Source of the DNA: Symsagittifera roscoffensis
Lineage: Eukaryota; Xenacoelomorpha; Acoela; Convolutidae
DNA length: 64,000 bases
Assembly: GCF_963678635.1 (NCBI RefSeq)
Contig: NC_087063.1
Coordinates: forward strand, 56,323,504 to 56,387,503
Direction of reading: 5' to 3'
The notes under the pieces were generated by a model. That model saw only the letters and a program-made list of their open reading frames with translations. It ran no database searches and had not been told where the DNA came from. Every line of letters starts with the position of its first letter. Position 1 is the first letter of the stretch. Position numbers and translations under genes: made by a program. Of this stretch, positions 1 to 11,948 are shown in pieces.

Positions 1-690
1 ATTTTCAGTGGATGGAGTTTGTCTTGTTGTTGAAAGGGTTGATGGTAGTGATAGGTTTTCTGGTAGTGACAAGGAGGTGTCTGATGATAAATTTGCAGGG
101 TTTTTTTACTAAATTTGGCTCGCCTTGAGTGAATGCTTGTGCCATCCAATGTGGAAGACGTTGTGATGAGACAGGGAAATTAAAAGGCTTTTCAAGAATT
201 TGTTCGGAAGTTGGTGTTGATCCTAAATAATCCGATGAAACATTTGGAGTATTTTGTTGTGAAAAAAATTTTAGTGATGGGGAGGGTACTTAAAGTTTAA
301 TAATAGATAGGTCTAAAACGTTTGGAGATGGTGATGAGGGTATAGTAAAACGAATTCTGGGTGTTGCAAGGTTTCTTTTTCTTGGATGAATAATTTGTCT
401 TTCTATTGTAGATATTTGATTTTGGTTTTGGCTTGGATGTCTAGTTCTATTAAGGTTTTGTTGAAGGAAAGGGTAGATTTTGTATGTTTTTTCGTTTCGT
501 GGCGTGGCGGACTGCTAGTATCAAAGGTTCAGAAAATGATGCTTGTCTTTCTTCGAATGTATAGTGAATTTCTTGACATGAAATGCGTGTAGAGGATTGA
601 GATTGATTTGTTTGACAAGATGTTGGTGTTGTTGGGGGAGAGCCTTGGGATATCGTGGTCTGTGGGATTGTTGGGTTGGTTGTTGATTTG
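1..690 (-). other. low-complexity coding remnant, minus strand
   Basis: Read on the minus strand, this stretch gives long Ser/Pro/Asn/Gln-rich peptide tracts broken by a few stops, for example a tract containing LPHWMAQAFTQGEP near 120-170. It lies downstream of the Gypsy-like pol remnant on the same strand, so it may be the 3' part of that element or a neighbouring element. No domain is recognised. The plus-strand reading frames here look like shadows. Confidence 0.3.
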
Positions 691-1879
691 CAATTTTGGA
701 AATTTTTGACTATTTTCTTTTATTAATTAAATATATGTTGTTTGTTTTCTTCTTCTACAAAATTGATTCAGAGGATTGTTGCTAATGCAAAAGTGATTAT
801 TGCCTTCTTTATGCAATTACAATTCGTCAAAATTAGGGAAAGCAGACAGGTGTAAAAAAATTACAAAAAGAAAAAAGATGTCTTTCTTAATAAATAAATA
901 TCCTAACATCTAAATAGTTGTAGAAGTTTCGTACCTGAGGAGGTGGCAAAGGACATTTGAGAAGTTATAATAGACTTTTATGAGTGAGTTGAAAAAAAAC
1001 AAAGAAGCTACTAAAAATTTTGATTAGGAGAAATGCCATTTCTTAAATATCTTTGCTATAAAAGACAAAGTTGAAAAAAATTGCAAATTTTGAGACAAGT
1101 TTTGAAATTATTATTTCAAAAAACTGAACCGGTCGTGAAAAAAGCATTTGAGAAACAATTTGCTCCGTCAATTTTTTTTGAATTGAAAATCAAGTGTGGT
1201 TGGATTGTTTATTGATTTCTGACAAGTGGGTTGGATCTGGGCAATTTTTGGTGAAGAAAAAATGAAGGTCTAGGGTTGAGCTTCCTAGTTTTTTTTTGTT
1301 GGATGATTGGGGTTTTGTCTTTGGGCTCTTTCAATATTTTTCCTGGGATGAAACGCGGGGTTTTAATTGAGATAAAATTGTTGACTTTTGTACCGGGTGA
1401 TAGGAGAGGTTTGTAACATGATGATGTTTGTTTAAATTATGTTTATGTCGAATATGAGCTGATTGCTTAATTTTGACCTGTATGTCTTTTAGTTACAGTT
1501 TCATATCGATTTGAGCTTAGCAAGTTTCAGCTAGTGAAGTGGTGTCCAAAATGGGTGATGTTTCGACATGATTTTGATTATTTGATTTTGAACTAGTTGT
1601 TCAAGGTTTAAAATGAAATATTGAGAGGAAAATTGATATAATTCGAAATGATCAGAGTTTAATGATGTATCTGAGTTAATTAGAGGGGGTTTTCTGAAAT
1701 TTAACTTTCTTTAACTATTATTTTAGATTGTGAAATGAAAGATTTATAATCTTTTCGTGGTTGACTTCGGAGTCGTGATGATTCACGTTATTGTGATTTT
1801 TGTTTTGTTTCTTGTGGCAAAATATTTTCGTCTAGTTTGTGATTAAGCCTTTGTTTTCTAGTTATTTACTTTTGGTTAA
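691..1879. other. stretch without a recognised gene
   Basis: AT-rich, T-rich on the plus strand. No convincing coding frame, splice structure or repeat was seen. It probably belongs to the 3' part of the retroelement whose pol lies at 1880-5225, but no long terminal repeat was identified. Confidence 0.3.
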
Positions 1880-1949
1880 TCATTGTATTTTTTGTGGAGT
1901 GGTCTCAATTACTTGTTTTTCATTTGTTTTTGTAAAATGATGAATGATA

Positions 1950-3300
1950 TGAATGATATAAAAGTTGCTTTTTCTGTTGGTCAGTTATTTTTGAGAGTTT
2001 TTGTACAGTTTTTAGTCCTGTATTGGACTAAAATTTTGTTAATTTGCGAAGGGCGTACTCTTTTGGGTAACATGGTAGAAGATTGTTTCTATGTTGAACT
2101 CTTTCTTTTGTTAGAATCTGTAAGTTTATATGTAACTTTAGTGGGTTTGTCCATTATTTAATATGGTTTTTTTGGATCGGTTTCAAATTTTTAGATTTTT
2201 TTTTGTTTTTACAGAATTTGGGATTAAATATAATGTTCGGATTTTTAAATTGCTACCTAAACTTGTTTATGATTAAAAATTTTGTCTTTGTAATAGCTTT
2301 TGTTTCTTTTTAATTAAATTTCATTGTATTTTTTTAATCTCGGTTTAGAATCGATTCTGTATGTGTTCCGGAGACTAATTTTAGGTGTTTGTGGGTAATG
2401 AAATTAATCTCGTCGTGTGTATGTAACGGTATATTATAACCAATTGAACCTTTAGTAGGTTGACAATAACCTTGTTTGTTTTTTGAGGAGAACATTGTTG
2501 GTTTTCTTGGTTTCTGATTGAAAACTTTTTCATATGGTGATAGACTTAGAGTTATTGTTATTTGTGAATTATAATTCAATGAAAATATCTTTGTGTCGGT
2601 TGACCATTCGGCGTTTTTTGTACCATTTCCATTTATGATACATCTAATTCCTGTAGGTAACGGTTCATACCTTCCAATAAACCATTAGTGCATGGGGCAT
2701 GAGATGTTCGGAGTTAATGTCTAAGGTTATAGAAATGGCATCATGGCATGATTTCTTTATTTATGACTTCGATGCCATTGCCTGTGACAACGATTTCTGG
2801 TTATCCAAATTTGGCTATCCAATGTTCGTACAGTGTTGTGTATGCATAATAAGCATTACAAGGAGGCAGGGTTGAGTGCTACGTAGTGGGCAAATACATC
2901 GTGGGTTTTATGTATGAATTTCCTTCTGAGGAGAGCGATATAGGGCCTTTTGTGTCAAATGTTTTTCAGTGATAAAAATATGAACTTTGTCCTTTTAGGT
3001 CTAGTTTTTCTGCAAAATGTTTTTGGTTTGGATATGATTTCTTCAATTGACATGTTATGCAATCATTACAAAAATTTTTATCCAAATTGAATATGTTTTT
3101 CTGATCCTGCATGTTCTTTTGTGTTCAGGCAATGTGACATGTGAGTTGCTAGAAGTATCATACTCAATGGTAGACAGGGTACTTTTGTTTCTGAGGTTTC
3201 ATTTTCCGAAAGACTATTTATCTCCTTTATTGTTGTCTTATTCATTTTTATGAAGCATATAAGGAATGTTTTATTTCCTATAATTGTCATATCTGCCCTA
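1950..3300 (-). pseudogene. integrase of the Gypsy-like pol
   Basis: The minus strand gives an HHCC-type start (HMSHCLNTKEHAGSEK, near 3100-3170), then FDTKGPISLSSEGNSYI with the first catalytic Asp near 2925-2960. PEIVVTGNGIE near 2764-2800 follows, where the usual TDNG reads TGNG. NGLLEGMNRYLQE, with the region of the catalytic Glu, lies near 2650-2700, and the open tail 2334-2579 has YNSQITITLSLSPYEKVFNQ. The second catalytic Asp is thus replaced by Gly, in addition to several stops and frameshifts. A dead copy. Confidence 0.8.
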
Positions 3301-3880
3301 ATAGGTTTTGTTTCATACTTATGCCAGGATTTAGGTTGTCTAATTACAGGGTCAAGGTTTTGGTATTTTTTAAATAATTCTGGTGTTATGTTTTCTGTAA
3401 CTGGTAAAAACTTGTTTTGAGTTTCGGTTTTTGAGAGAGGTATAATATCTAAGGGGTCTTGTAAAATAAAACTTATGTTTATAGTGAACTTCGATTTTAA
3501 ATCTGGTGGTCCTGGTAATTTTATGCTATCAGTTAGGTTTTCTTCTTCTAGTAAAAAGAATATGTTTTTCCCATGTAATTTTTGTTATGGTGATTTTTGC
3601 TGTGTGTTGTTTTTGATGCATGATGAGTGTGGCATTCGTTTAAATCTAGATTTTCGTAATAAATCTACTTCGTAATGGTTATCTTGGCAACCAGTATATA
3701 ATGGAAAAAATTGTAAATTATTTATTCGTATATTGTCAGGATCAGTTGTTACTGAATTTTTGCATTTCAATCGTGTTGATGTTTTTTTTTGGTGGTATTT
3801 CTACGATTATTTTCCTTGTTTTTAATTCAGGTGGTGTGTTTCGAATTAGTGTGTCTGGTAATGCAAGGTTATTTCCTGCA
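3300..3880 (-). other. linker between RNase H and integrase of the pol remnant
   Basis: Minus-strand peptides such as FFPLYTGCQDNHYEVDLL (3585-3770) fit the spacer that joins RNase H and integrase in the same Gypsy group. Broken by stops. No separate gene is seen. Confidence 0.5.
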
Positions 3881-5225
3881 GAGAAAACCAAACGTAAGTA
3901 TCGAAATTGCATCAAAGTAAGCTGAAATCTATAGACTCTATGGTTTGGGATTGATTTTTGTTTAAATAGGAAAATTATAGGTTTGTGGTCTGTAAATAAA
4001 AGTGTTGGATGTTTTGATCCAAGCCTTAAAAAGTCCTATTCTGTGAGAGTATATATTATGGCAAGACAATCTCTGATAAATTTAGAGAGTCTAAGTTCGG
4101 CTTGGGTAACTATTCTTGAACTTGCTGAGATAAGGTTCATTTTGTTTGTACTTTTGTGTGATTGTAATAGTGCTGCGCCAATGGCAAAATTTGAAGCGTC
4201 ACACACAGCATAAAATGGATGGCCTGTATCTGGGATCGTGTTTGATATCTGTTCTGTGAGGAAATTTATTTCATCAAAACGCTTTTGGTGTTCTAATGTC
4301 CATTCAAACTTATTTTGCTGTCTAAGATTTTTATACAACCGTCTTAGACATAGTTGAATTTTATAGACATAATTACCTAAAAAAATTAACATTCCAAGAA
4401 ATTCTTGGATTTTTTTTATTTGTTGGGGGTGAAATTTTCAAGATAGCAACCAAACGCAACTCAAATGGAGTGATTGTGTTTACTTCAACATTATGTCCAA
4501 AGATTTTAACACGGATGAAAAAGAAATGTGATTCATCTGGGACTGGTTTCATGTTTTTAAGTAAGATCTGATGATATTTATACAATACTTTGAACATTTC
4601 GTGTTTCGTTTGTGATTGTATAAAAACATCGTCTAGATCTGTAATAAAAATCTTACTAAGAATAACTGGTCAAAAAATTTTGCTCATAAAGGCTGAAAAA
4701 GCTGCTGGTCCTACGTTAATTCTATAGAAAAGGCTATCAAATTCCTATTGTTGGTTTCCAATTACGAATTGTGTTAGGCGTTGTAATTTTTCATCTTTTG
4801 GCATTTGGTTATATGCGCTGTTCATGTCAGCTGTTGTATAATACTGTCCGTTTATTTTAGTTAGTACTACCTGGATTGGTTCAGTGTGCCAATTTCATTT
4901 AGATTCATCAATTAGTGAAATGAGATATCTTTCGTTCAAAAAATTTTTCAGTGATTCGCCTGAAGCGAGAATGAAAACAGAGTTTATGAAGATATTTCCT
5001 TTCGGTTGCTCTTCTTTATTTACTGATGAGATAATTGTATACTGTTCTAAAATGTCTAGTAATCTATTTACTTTGTCTTGTAGGTTAATTGATTCTTTGC
5101 TTGCTCGTTGCTTTCTGAAAACTGCGTCAGGTTCAAGAGGTAAGTGTAATGGTGAATTTCTTTTTCCATTATCATATTTAGATGTAGCATAAAACATTGG
5201 GTATTTCAATAGTAGCTCTGCCAAT
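3880..5225 (-). pseudogene. pol: reverse transcriptase and RNase H of the Gypsy-like pol
   Basis: The N-terminal RT part (4895-5224) is open and contains LLKYPMFYATSKYDNGK and LDILEQYTIIS. The RT core has TTADMNSAYNQMP near 4803-4840 and the catalytic box as TDLDDVF near 4624-4644, where families usually have an aromatic residue before the LDD or DD. The connection and RNase H follow with FEWTLEHQKRFDEI and CDASNFAIGAALLQSH (4036-4392), then FTDHKPIIFLF near 3968-4000. There is a stop between TLTE and DFLRLGS near 4035, and frame changes occur near 4380, 4680 and 4740. The reading frame is therefore not translatable as one protein. Confidence 0.85.
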
Positions 5226-5434
5226 TGATCGTCTCACATCACAAAACCTCATCTCCGTCTACACTGTTAATATCTCTGCTGGAACCCAAAATGTTTAACT
5301 ACATGGACATAATTCATTATCTGGTTGTGGGTGACACCAAAGCACCATTCCTTAGAGTCATTGGTACTAACCGATAGGTGAAAAACGATTAAGCTTGCAG
5401 CATTGAACCAAATCATCGCAAACTTTTTAGCATC

Positions 5435-5609
5435 ATAGATTATAATAAACTCCTCGTGAATAAAATCCAGAGCGTTGCGGTAAACTAACGAACAGAAACC
5501 GGTAGACTTGCATCTTTTCGAGGAGGAGGAGAATATTTAATTTTGGATTTAAATTTTCAGAAGTTTTCTGATTAGGGTTTTGGAGGCGTACTAGCATAGT
5601 CAAGCGACC
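5435..5609 (+). other. leader of the small Polinton gene
   Basis: AT-rich stretch between a fragment of the amplified unit (5231-5434) and the ATG at 5610. It may hold the promoter; no clear TATA box was identified. Mirrored at 58704-58878. Confidence 0.35.
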
Positions 5610-5822
5610 ATGCCTCACTTCTCGGGACATTACAGACTGCAGGAAGGTGGCGTCGGTGTTGTGGATTTGGGTATTGGACTAGTAGCAATTCCGTTAGCTC
5701 GGAAGTTTTTAGTATCAGGAGCAAAAGGTTTTGGAAAAGAAGTACTTAATCAAGCAGCACCAAAACTAATAAATGTAGCAACCAGTAAGGAAAAGTCGAA
5801 ACAAGCCTTAAAAACACAGTGA
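5610..5822 (+). CDS. small MPHFSGHY-type Polinton protein, shortened
   Basis: A 70-residue open frame starting MPHFSGHYRLQEGGVG, with a Gly-rich hydrophobic N-terminal part (VVDLGIGLVAIPLARKF) and a Lys-rich end. In my reading it belongs to a small protein family that sits next to the F54H12.2-family capsid gene in Polintons; a virion role is inferred from that position only. The frame ends early (AAAACACAGTGA): the outer copy at 60836 reads on through NTVRNRIKK in another frame, so this copy has a small frameshift. Downstream, a Lys/Arg-rich tail (MSGKKKSATKTT) is still visible to about 5925. Start chosen because the MPHF sequence is shared by the mirror copy. Confidence 0.6.
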   Translation: MPHFSGHYRLQEGGVGVVDLGIGLVAIPLARKFLVSGAKGFGKEVLNQAAPKLINVATSKEKSKQALKTQ

Positions 5823-5924
5823 AAAACAGAATTAAAAAGTAGGTTGGAGCTGGACGCAGCAAGTCCCGTATGAGCGGGAAAAAGAAGTCGGCAACAAAAA
5901 CAACGGTAAGAAAAAAAAAGATCT

Positions 5925-6780
5925 CAATCCAATGGAACGAACTCCACTGAGAAGTCGCTTCACTTTTTTAAACCAAAATACGAATTGCTTCCTAGTTTAT
6001 TACCAACTGCAGCAACTCAGAGCTCATTCGAATTATTTGAAAAGCTCTAATCGTTACATTTGAAAATGTATTCACTCAAGTAGTTGGTCCATCTTATTCA
6101 TCTGATGGTCCCATGCTCGAAATTGAAGTTTTAGGAGATAGAAACAACTTCATCGAACTTCAACGAACGTGCTTGTAGATTGTAGCACGCATTGTCCAAA
6201 ATCATGGTAATGTAGTGCGAACTCATGCTGCAGAGATATCACAATGAGATACCCCATATTTGGTTAGTAGTCCACCTCATCTTCATTTTCCGAATGCACA
6301 ATATCCCTGAATGGAGCAAAAAATTTCATAAACTAATGCCAATTATGCCCATAAGGTTTTCATTGAGACCGAGTTTTCAAACGGTAACGATCTTCTAATG
6401 ATTTCGTAATTATTTCTAAGCATCGAGATAAACGTCACCAAGTCAGATCAGTGAGGTTAACCTATATGAGCGCAAAATGAAATTAATATAATTTGTACTA
6501 ACATCTGTAGAAAAAACTCTGTTGAAAACACCTGCAAATTACAGTTGAATTGAAATTTTACAACGAAAATTTTTGGCCACAACTGTTGTGCAAAACTGGC
6601 GACAAGAAGACGACGTTTTTGCCAAAGAGCCAGTCGAATGATTTGGTAATGAGCTCGAAAACAGCATACTTGAGTACTAACCAAACAGACCCGTTCCAAA
6701 AGTTCAGCTGATCGAAATCATTGTTTACGGAATCGGTCTACGCATTGCAGGCACTCCTGTGTCAAAGACTTATAACTAAA
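5925..6780 (+). pseudogene. F54H12.2-family Polinton capsid-type protein, N-terminal and middle parts
   Basis: Plus-strand peptides in shifting frames: PLLPTAATQ-like start near 5990, then VGPSYSSDGPMLEIEVLG with DRNNFIELQRT (6075-6180), VARIVQNHGNVVRTHAAE, and NANYAHKVFIETEFSNG near 6335-6400. Part of the middle is deleted (it is present at 60050-60310), then DKRHQ..EVNLYERKM, NWRQEDDVFAKEPVE (6595-6640) and EIIVYGIGLRIAGTPVS (6715-6770) follow. These blocks match my knowledge of the transposon-derived F54H12.2 family, believed to be a capsid protein of Polintons. Stops are frequent (TAG after LQRTCL, TGA in the middle). Mirrored at 57533-58388. Confidence 0.7.
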
Positions 6781-9700
6781 GCGAGCGAAAAAAGTTCTTG
6801 AATTAATAAAAAGTCAGAGCAAGTCAAAATAAAGATATTGAAAAACTTCACGTTGATAAATTTCCAACCGGTCTTAAAGCATCAAACTTTTTGGTGTACA
6901 ACAACAAACTAAAAAACTTTCAAGCCCTGCTTTTATACTGATTTTGAGGTCACTCAAACTTGACGAACAGATTGTTATGAACAAGTATGTCAATGTAGCG
7001 GTTCAGTCAACGAATACGGAACAAGCTTTAAAAAAGCAAAGAAACAGAGATTCCACACCCCCCTTTTCTCCCAAGAACCGTCTACAAGTTCCAGCTCAAA
7101 AAGCATTAATATACGCAGAATCAGAAGGTCTGTTGCAGACAGTGGAAGAGAACGGGCAGCGCAAAAAACCAAACGAGAAGAGGGAGCAACGACCCCAATA
7201 GCAACGACCCCAATACCAAACATCTTTCAAATTGGATGCATTTTTGAGAGCGCATTACTTTTGAGAGCCCACAAATTCCTAGTGTTATAGGTTTTAAAGT
7301 TATAAGAGATAGAATGGGCTGCCATATCGGCTATAAAGAAACTAGTCATATCCACAGCAGTCTCACATCACAAAACCTCATCTCCGTCTACACTGTTAAT
7401 ATCTCTGCTGGAACCCAAAATGTTTATCTACTTGGACATAATTCATTATCTGGTTGTGGGTGACACCAAAGCACCGTTCCTTAGAGTCATTGCTACTAAT
7501 CGATAGGTGAAAAACGATTAAGCTTGCAGCATTGAACCAAATCATCGCAAACTTTTGAGAGCGCATTACTTTTGAGAGCCCACAAATTCCACTTGCATCG
7601 AGATAAACGTCACCAAGTTCAGATCAGTGAGGTTAACCAATATGAGCGCAAAATGACATTAATATAATTTGTACTATCATCTGTAGAAAAAACTCTGTTG
7701 AAAACACCTGCAAATTACAGTTATATTGAAATTTTACAACAAAATTTTTTGGCCACAAATGTTGTGCAAAACTGGCGACAAGAAGACGACGACGTTTTTG
7801 CCAAAGAGCCAGTCGAATGATTTGGTAATGAGCTCGAAAACAGCATACTTGAGTACTAACCAAACAGACCCGTTCCAAAATTTTAGCTGATCGAAATCAT
7901 TGTTTACGGAATCGGTCTACGCATTGCAGGCACTCCTGTGTCAAATACTTATAACTAAAGCGAGCGAAAAAAGTTCTTGAATTATTAAAAAGTCAGAGCG
8001 AGTCAAAATAAAGATATTGAAAATCTTCACGTTGATAAATTTCCAACCGGTCTTAAAGCATCAAACTTTTTGGTATACAACAACAAACTAAAAAACTTTA
8101 CAGCCCTGCTTTTATACTGATTTTGAGGTCACTCAAACTTGACGAACAGATTGTTATGAACAAGTATGTCAACGTAGCGGTTCAGTCAACGAATACGGAA
8201 CAAGCTTAACAAAAGCAAAGGAACAGAGATTCCACAAATTTCCATTCAACATCTACACCCCTCTTTTCTCCCAAGAAACCGTCTACAAGTTCCAGCTCAA
8301 AAAGCATTAATATACGCAGAATCAGAAGGTCTGTTGCAGACAGTGGAAGAGAACGGGCAGCGCAAAAAACCAAACGAGAAGAGGGAGCAACGACCCCAAT
8401 AGCAACGACCCCAATACCAAACATCTTTCAAATTGGATGCATTATTGAGAGCGCATTACTTTCAAGAGCCCACAAACTCCTAGTGTTATAGGTTTTAAAG
8501 TTATAAAAGATAGAATGGGCTACCATATCGGCTATAAAGAAACTAGTCATATCCATAGCAGTCTCACATCACAAAACCTCATCTCCGTCTACACTGTTAA
8601 TATCTCTGCTGGAACCCAAAATGTTTATCTACTTAGACATAATTCATTATCTGGTTGTGGGTGACACCAAAGCACCGTTCCTTAGAGTCATTGCTACTAA
8701 TCGATAGGTGAAAAACGATTAAGCTTGCAGCATTGAACCAAATCATCGCAAACTTTTGAGAGCGCATTACTTTTGAGAGCCCACAAATTCCACTTGCATC
8801 GAGATAAACGTCACCAAGTTCAGATCAGTGAGGTTAACCAATATGAGCGCAAAATGACATTAATATAATTTGTACTATCATCTGTAGAAAAAACTCTGTT
8901 GAAAACACCTGCAAATTACAGTTATATTGAAATTTTACAACAAAATTTTTTGGCCACAAATGTTGTGCAAAACTGGCGACAAGAAGACGACGACGTTTTT
9001 GCCAAAGAGCCAGTCGAATGTTTTGGTAATGAGCTCGAAAACAGCATACTTGAGTACTAACCAAACAGACCCGTTCCAAAATTTTAGCTGATCGAAATAA
9101 TTGTTTACGGAATCGGTCTACGCATTGCAGGCACTCCTGTGTCAAAGACTTATAACTAAAGCGAGCGAAAAAAGTTCTTGAATTATTAAAAAGTCAGAGC
9201 GAGTCAAAATAAAGATATTGAAAATCTTCACGTTGATAAATTTCCAACCGGTCTTAAAGCATCAAACTTTTTGGTATACAACAACAAACTAAAAAACTTT
9301 ACAGCCCTGCTTTTATACTGATTTTGAGGTCACTCAAACTTGACGAACAGATTGTTATGAACAAGTATGTCAACGTAGCGGTTCAGTCAACGAATACGGA
9401 ACAAGCTTAACAAAAGCAAAGGAACAGAGATTCCACAAATTTCCATTCAACATCTACACCCCTCTTTTCTCCCAAGAAACCGTCTACAAGTTCCAGCTCA
9501 AAAAGCATTAATATACGCAGAATCAGAAGGTCTGTTGCAGACAGTGGAAGAGAACGGGCAGCGCAAAAAACCAAACGAGAAGAGGGAGCAACGACCCCAA
9601 TAGCAACGACCCCAATACCAAACATCTTTCAAATTGGATGCATTATTGAGAGCGCATTACTTTCAAGAGCCCACAAACTCCTTGTGTTAAAGGTTTTCAA

Positions 9701-9997
9701 GTTATAAAAGATAGAATGGGCTACCATATCGGCTATAAAGAAACTAGTCATATCCATAGCAGTCTCACATCACAAAACCTCATCTCCGACTACACTGTTA
9801 ATATCTCTGCTGGAACCCAAAATGTTTATCTACTTGGACATAATTCATTATCTGGTTGTGGGTGACACCAAAGCACCGTTCCTTAGAGTCATTGGTACTA
9901 ATCGATAGGTGAAAAACGATTAAGCTTGCAGCATTGAACCAAATCATCGCAAACTTTTGAGAGCGCATTACTTTTGAGAGCCCACAAATTCCACCTG

Positions 9998-10640
9998 CAT
10001 CGAGATAAACGTCACCAAGTTCAGATCAGTGAGGTTAACCAATATGAGCGCAAAATGACATTAATATAATTTGTACTATCATCTGAAGAAAAAACTCTGT
10101 TGAAAACACCTGCAAATTACAGTTATATTGAAATTTTACAACAAAATTTTTTGGCCACAAATGTTGTGCAAAACTGGCGACAAGAAGACGACGTTTTTGC
10201 CAAAGAGCCAGTCGAATGATTTGGTATGAGCTCGAAAACAGCATACTTGAGTACTAACCAAACAGACCCGTTCCAAAGTTTCAGCTGATCGAAATTATTG
10301 TTTACGGAATCGGTCTACGCATTGCAGGCACTCCTGTGTCAAAGACTTATAACAAAAGATTATAGTATAACACAATGGAAGCTCTAGACTTTCTTGTTAA
10401 CAATAGTCAAGGAATCAGTTTGGCTAATTCTCCCGATCGGTGTATTATGGTGTTTTATCTGACATCTACTCACAAAATTTCAACTCAATATATTCATCCT
10501 GAACTGACCAATTTCACAATTTAAATAGAACTGCAGTTTGATGTACTGCTGGGATAATTTGTAGAGATACTTTTCTTTTGAGAACTTTCATCAACAGTTT
10601 ACATGCGTTCCGATAAAAAAAACAGCTAAAATTACACTAA
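9998..10640 (+). pseudogene. F54H12.2-family capsid-type protein, C-terminal two thirds
   Basis: Begins with DKRHQVQISEVNQYERKM, passes NWRQEDD.FAKEP and EIIVYGIGLRIAGTPVSKTY, and uniquely among the units continues with NTMEALDFLVNNSQGI, MVFYLTSTHKISTQYIHPEL and VEILFF..LSSTVYMRSD (10370-10625), the family's C-terminus. Stops interrupt it (for example TAA in the ELTNFTI region and at the 3' end). The protease remnant follows immediately. This is therefore the true gene end, and the other 1.2-kb units are partial copies joined to different DNA. Mirrored at 53683-54326. Confidence 0.7.
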
Positions 10641-10648
10641 ATTATTTT

Positions 10649-11023
10649 GAATCAGAAACTGAATTGGACAATTTGCGGATTACTGAGCTTCTTAACCGAT
10701 GCAAGCATTTAAAACATCGATTTTGCGGCCTTTTTCCGCTAACTTAGCATTTAATACAATTTTGAAACGAGACAATATTGTCTTGATAGTGAACGCATCA
10801 AACTCAGACCAGCCATGAACTCATTGGTTACTGTTTGCTCAAGTTGGTGTTCAAATCTTTTTTCGCAGATCCTCTGGGACAAGGCCTACACAACTATCCA
10901 TATGTATACAAAAATATGAGACATTCTAACAATGAGGGAAACCAAATACTGATGAATCAGCCAATCCAATCAGCTAACTCAGTCTTGTGTGGACTTTTTG
11001 TGTTTACATTGCTCATGTTTTAA
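10649..11023 (+). pseudogene. Polinton C5-type (adenain-like) cysteine protease
   Basis: Peptides in three frames: ELDNLRITELLNRCKHL and FCGLFP (10649-10740), then NIVLIVNASNSDQP with a TGA before THWLLFAQVG carrying the catalytic His (10770-10855). A shifted frame gives FADPLGQGLHNYPYVYKN, and IQSANSVLCGLF carries the Gln and the catalytic Cys. The order His, acidic region, Gln-x6-Cys matches the adenovirus-type/Ulp1-like proteases used by Polintons to mature virion proteins. Two frameshifts and one stop kill it. It follows the capsid-type gene directly. Repeated at 13722, 49057 and 53300. Confidence 0.75.
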
Positions 11024-11099
11024 CTTCATCTAAATTCTCTATAGGTTTCAAATTTAACGACAATGGCATGATGCGTTTTGCTTAACCTATGATGTTTTA

Positions 11100-11948
11100 A
11101 TTTTGTGATACTGATGCCTTCTTTTTGTGATTTATATTTGACTATTTTTTCCAAAACATGATTTTGTTTGCTAGAACCAATACCGCTGGTAATATATCCG
11201 GCTCTTAAAAAATAATCAAAAATTGATTTTTTTCTCCATTATAAAATTAACAAAAAAGTAATTGAATCAATCTCTAAGCGACCATACCCATTCAAAGTAA
11301 TATGAATGATTTTTGAAAACTCAGCAGCAAAATTTCTATTCAAAATTGTAATAAAAAGTTTAATTGTTATATTAGTTTTTAGGTCAGTTTGAGTTCGAAA
11401 AGATCATTTCCGTGATTCAAAGCAAATTTTCAGCAATCGTTTTCGCAACGAAGTTCCGGCAGTGTTAAGTTTGTTAGTCGAATTGTCGTAAACAGCCACT
11501 TTCAAATTTTCCATCAGTGGTCCTGGTAGATGATATTTGTTGCACCCCATAATCAGTGATTTCTAGGAGAAAAGAATGCAAGGCACAATAAGGTCATTTT
11601 AAGGTCATCTTGTTGACTGCTTCAAAAAATCCGGCAATTTTTTATACCTTGCTCCACCATTTTGATAATTTAATCATAAAACTGATATTTTTCAATTTAT
11701 TCTAGTCACTCGAATTTTTTTGCTAGAATAATTTTCTTCATTGTCTTCGTTTTCACTGTTACAATCTTTTTCGGAGTGAACCGACCATTTTCCTTTGTGT
11801 CGTCTTTTTTGAAATTTATCGTTTCCTGTTGTGGAAGTTGTAACTCTTTTACAATTTTTTTAGGAAAAAATGACAAAGAAGTGATCAAATTGTATCAAGA
11901 AATTACTTTGACGACCATTGAATTTGATTCTTCAGCAGATATTATTCA
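11100..11948 (-). pseudogene. unidentified minus-strand remnant, partial duplicate
   Basis: Copy of 14180-14990 inside the 3.05-kb unit. The Lys-rich frame 11706-11888 is open, but the frame equivalent to 14477-14659 is broken by one changed position near 11565 (TTCTAGG versus TTCATAGG). It ends where the sequence jumps back into a short unit at about 11949 (a run of A after ATTATTCAA). Confidence 0.45.

Larger units (their letters stand above)
1880..5225 (-). mobile_element. Gypsy (Ty3)-like retroelement remnant, pol region
   Basis: Minus-strand frames give, in order, reverse transcriptase, RNase H and integrase, the domain order of Ty3/Gypsy pol. Frame changes and stops show it is dead. 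The 5' side (gag, protease and the start of reverse transcriptase) is missing because homology stops within 6 bases of the palindrome edge at 5231. The minus-strand peptide over 1960-2150 contains YPKEYALRKLTKF and looks like the pol C-terminus. What is seen: the domains and their breaks. Inferred: the truncation was caused by the rearrangement that made the palindrome boundary, or the element was cut by an assembly join there. Confidence 0.85.

Noticed and set aside
4884-5192. Plus-strand 102-residue frame
   Set aside because: Antisense to the reverse transcriptase N-terminal part.
7633-7878. Minus-strand frames starting MERVCLVSTQ in the array units
   Set aside because: Antisense shadow of the capsid-type gene blocks NWRQEDD and EIIVYGIG.
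8206-8424. 72-residue minus-strand frame beginning MFGIGVVAIG, repeated in almost every array unit
   Set aside because: It is antisense to a Ser/Arg-rich tract and is repeated only because the DNA is repeated. No family resemblance.
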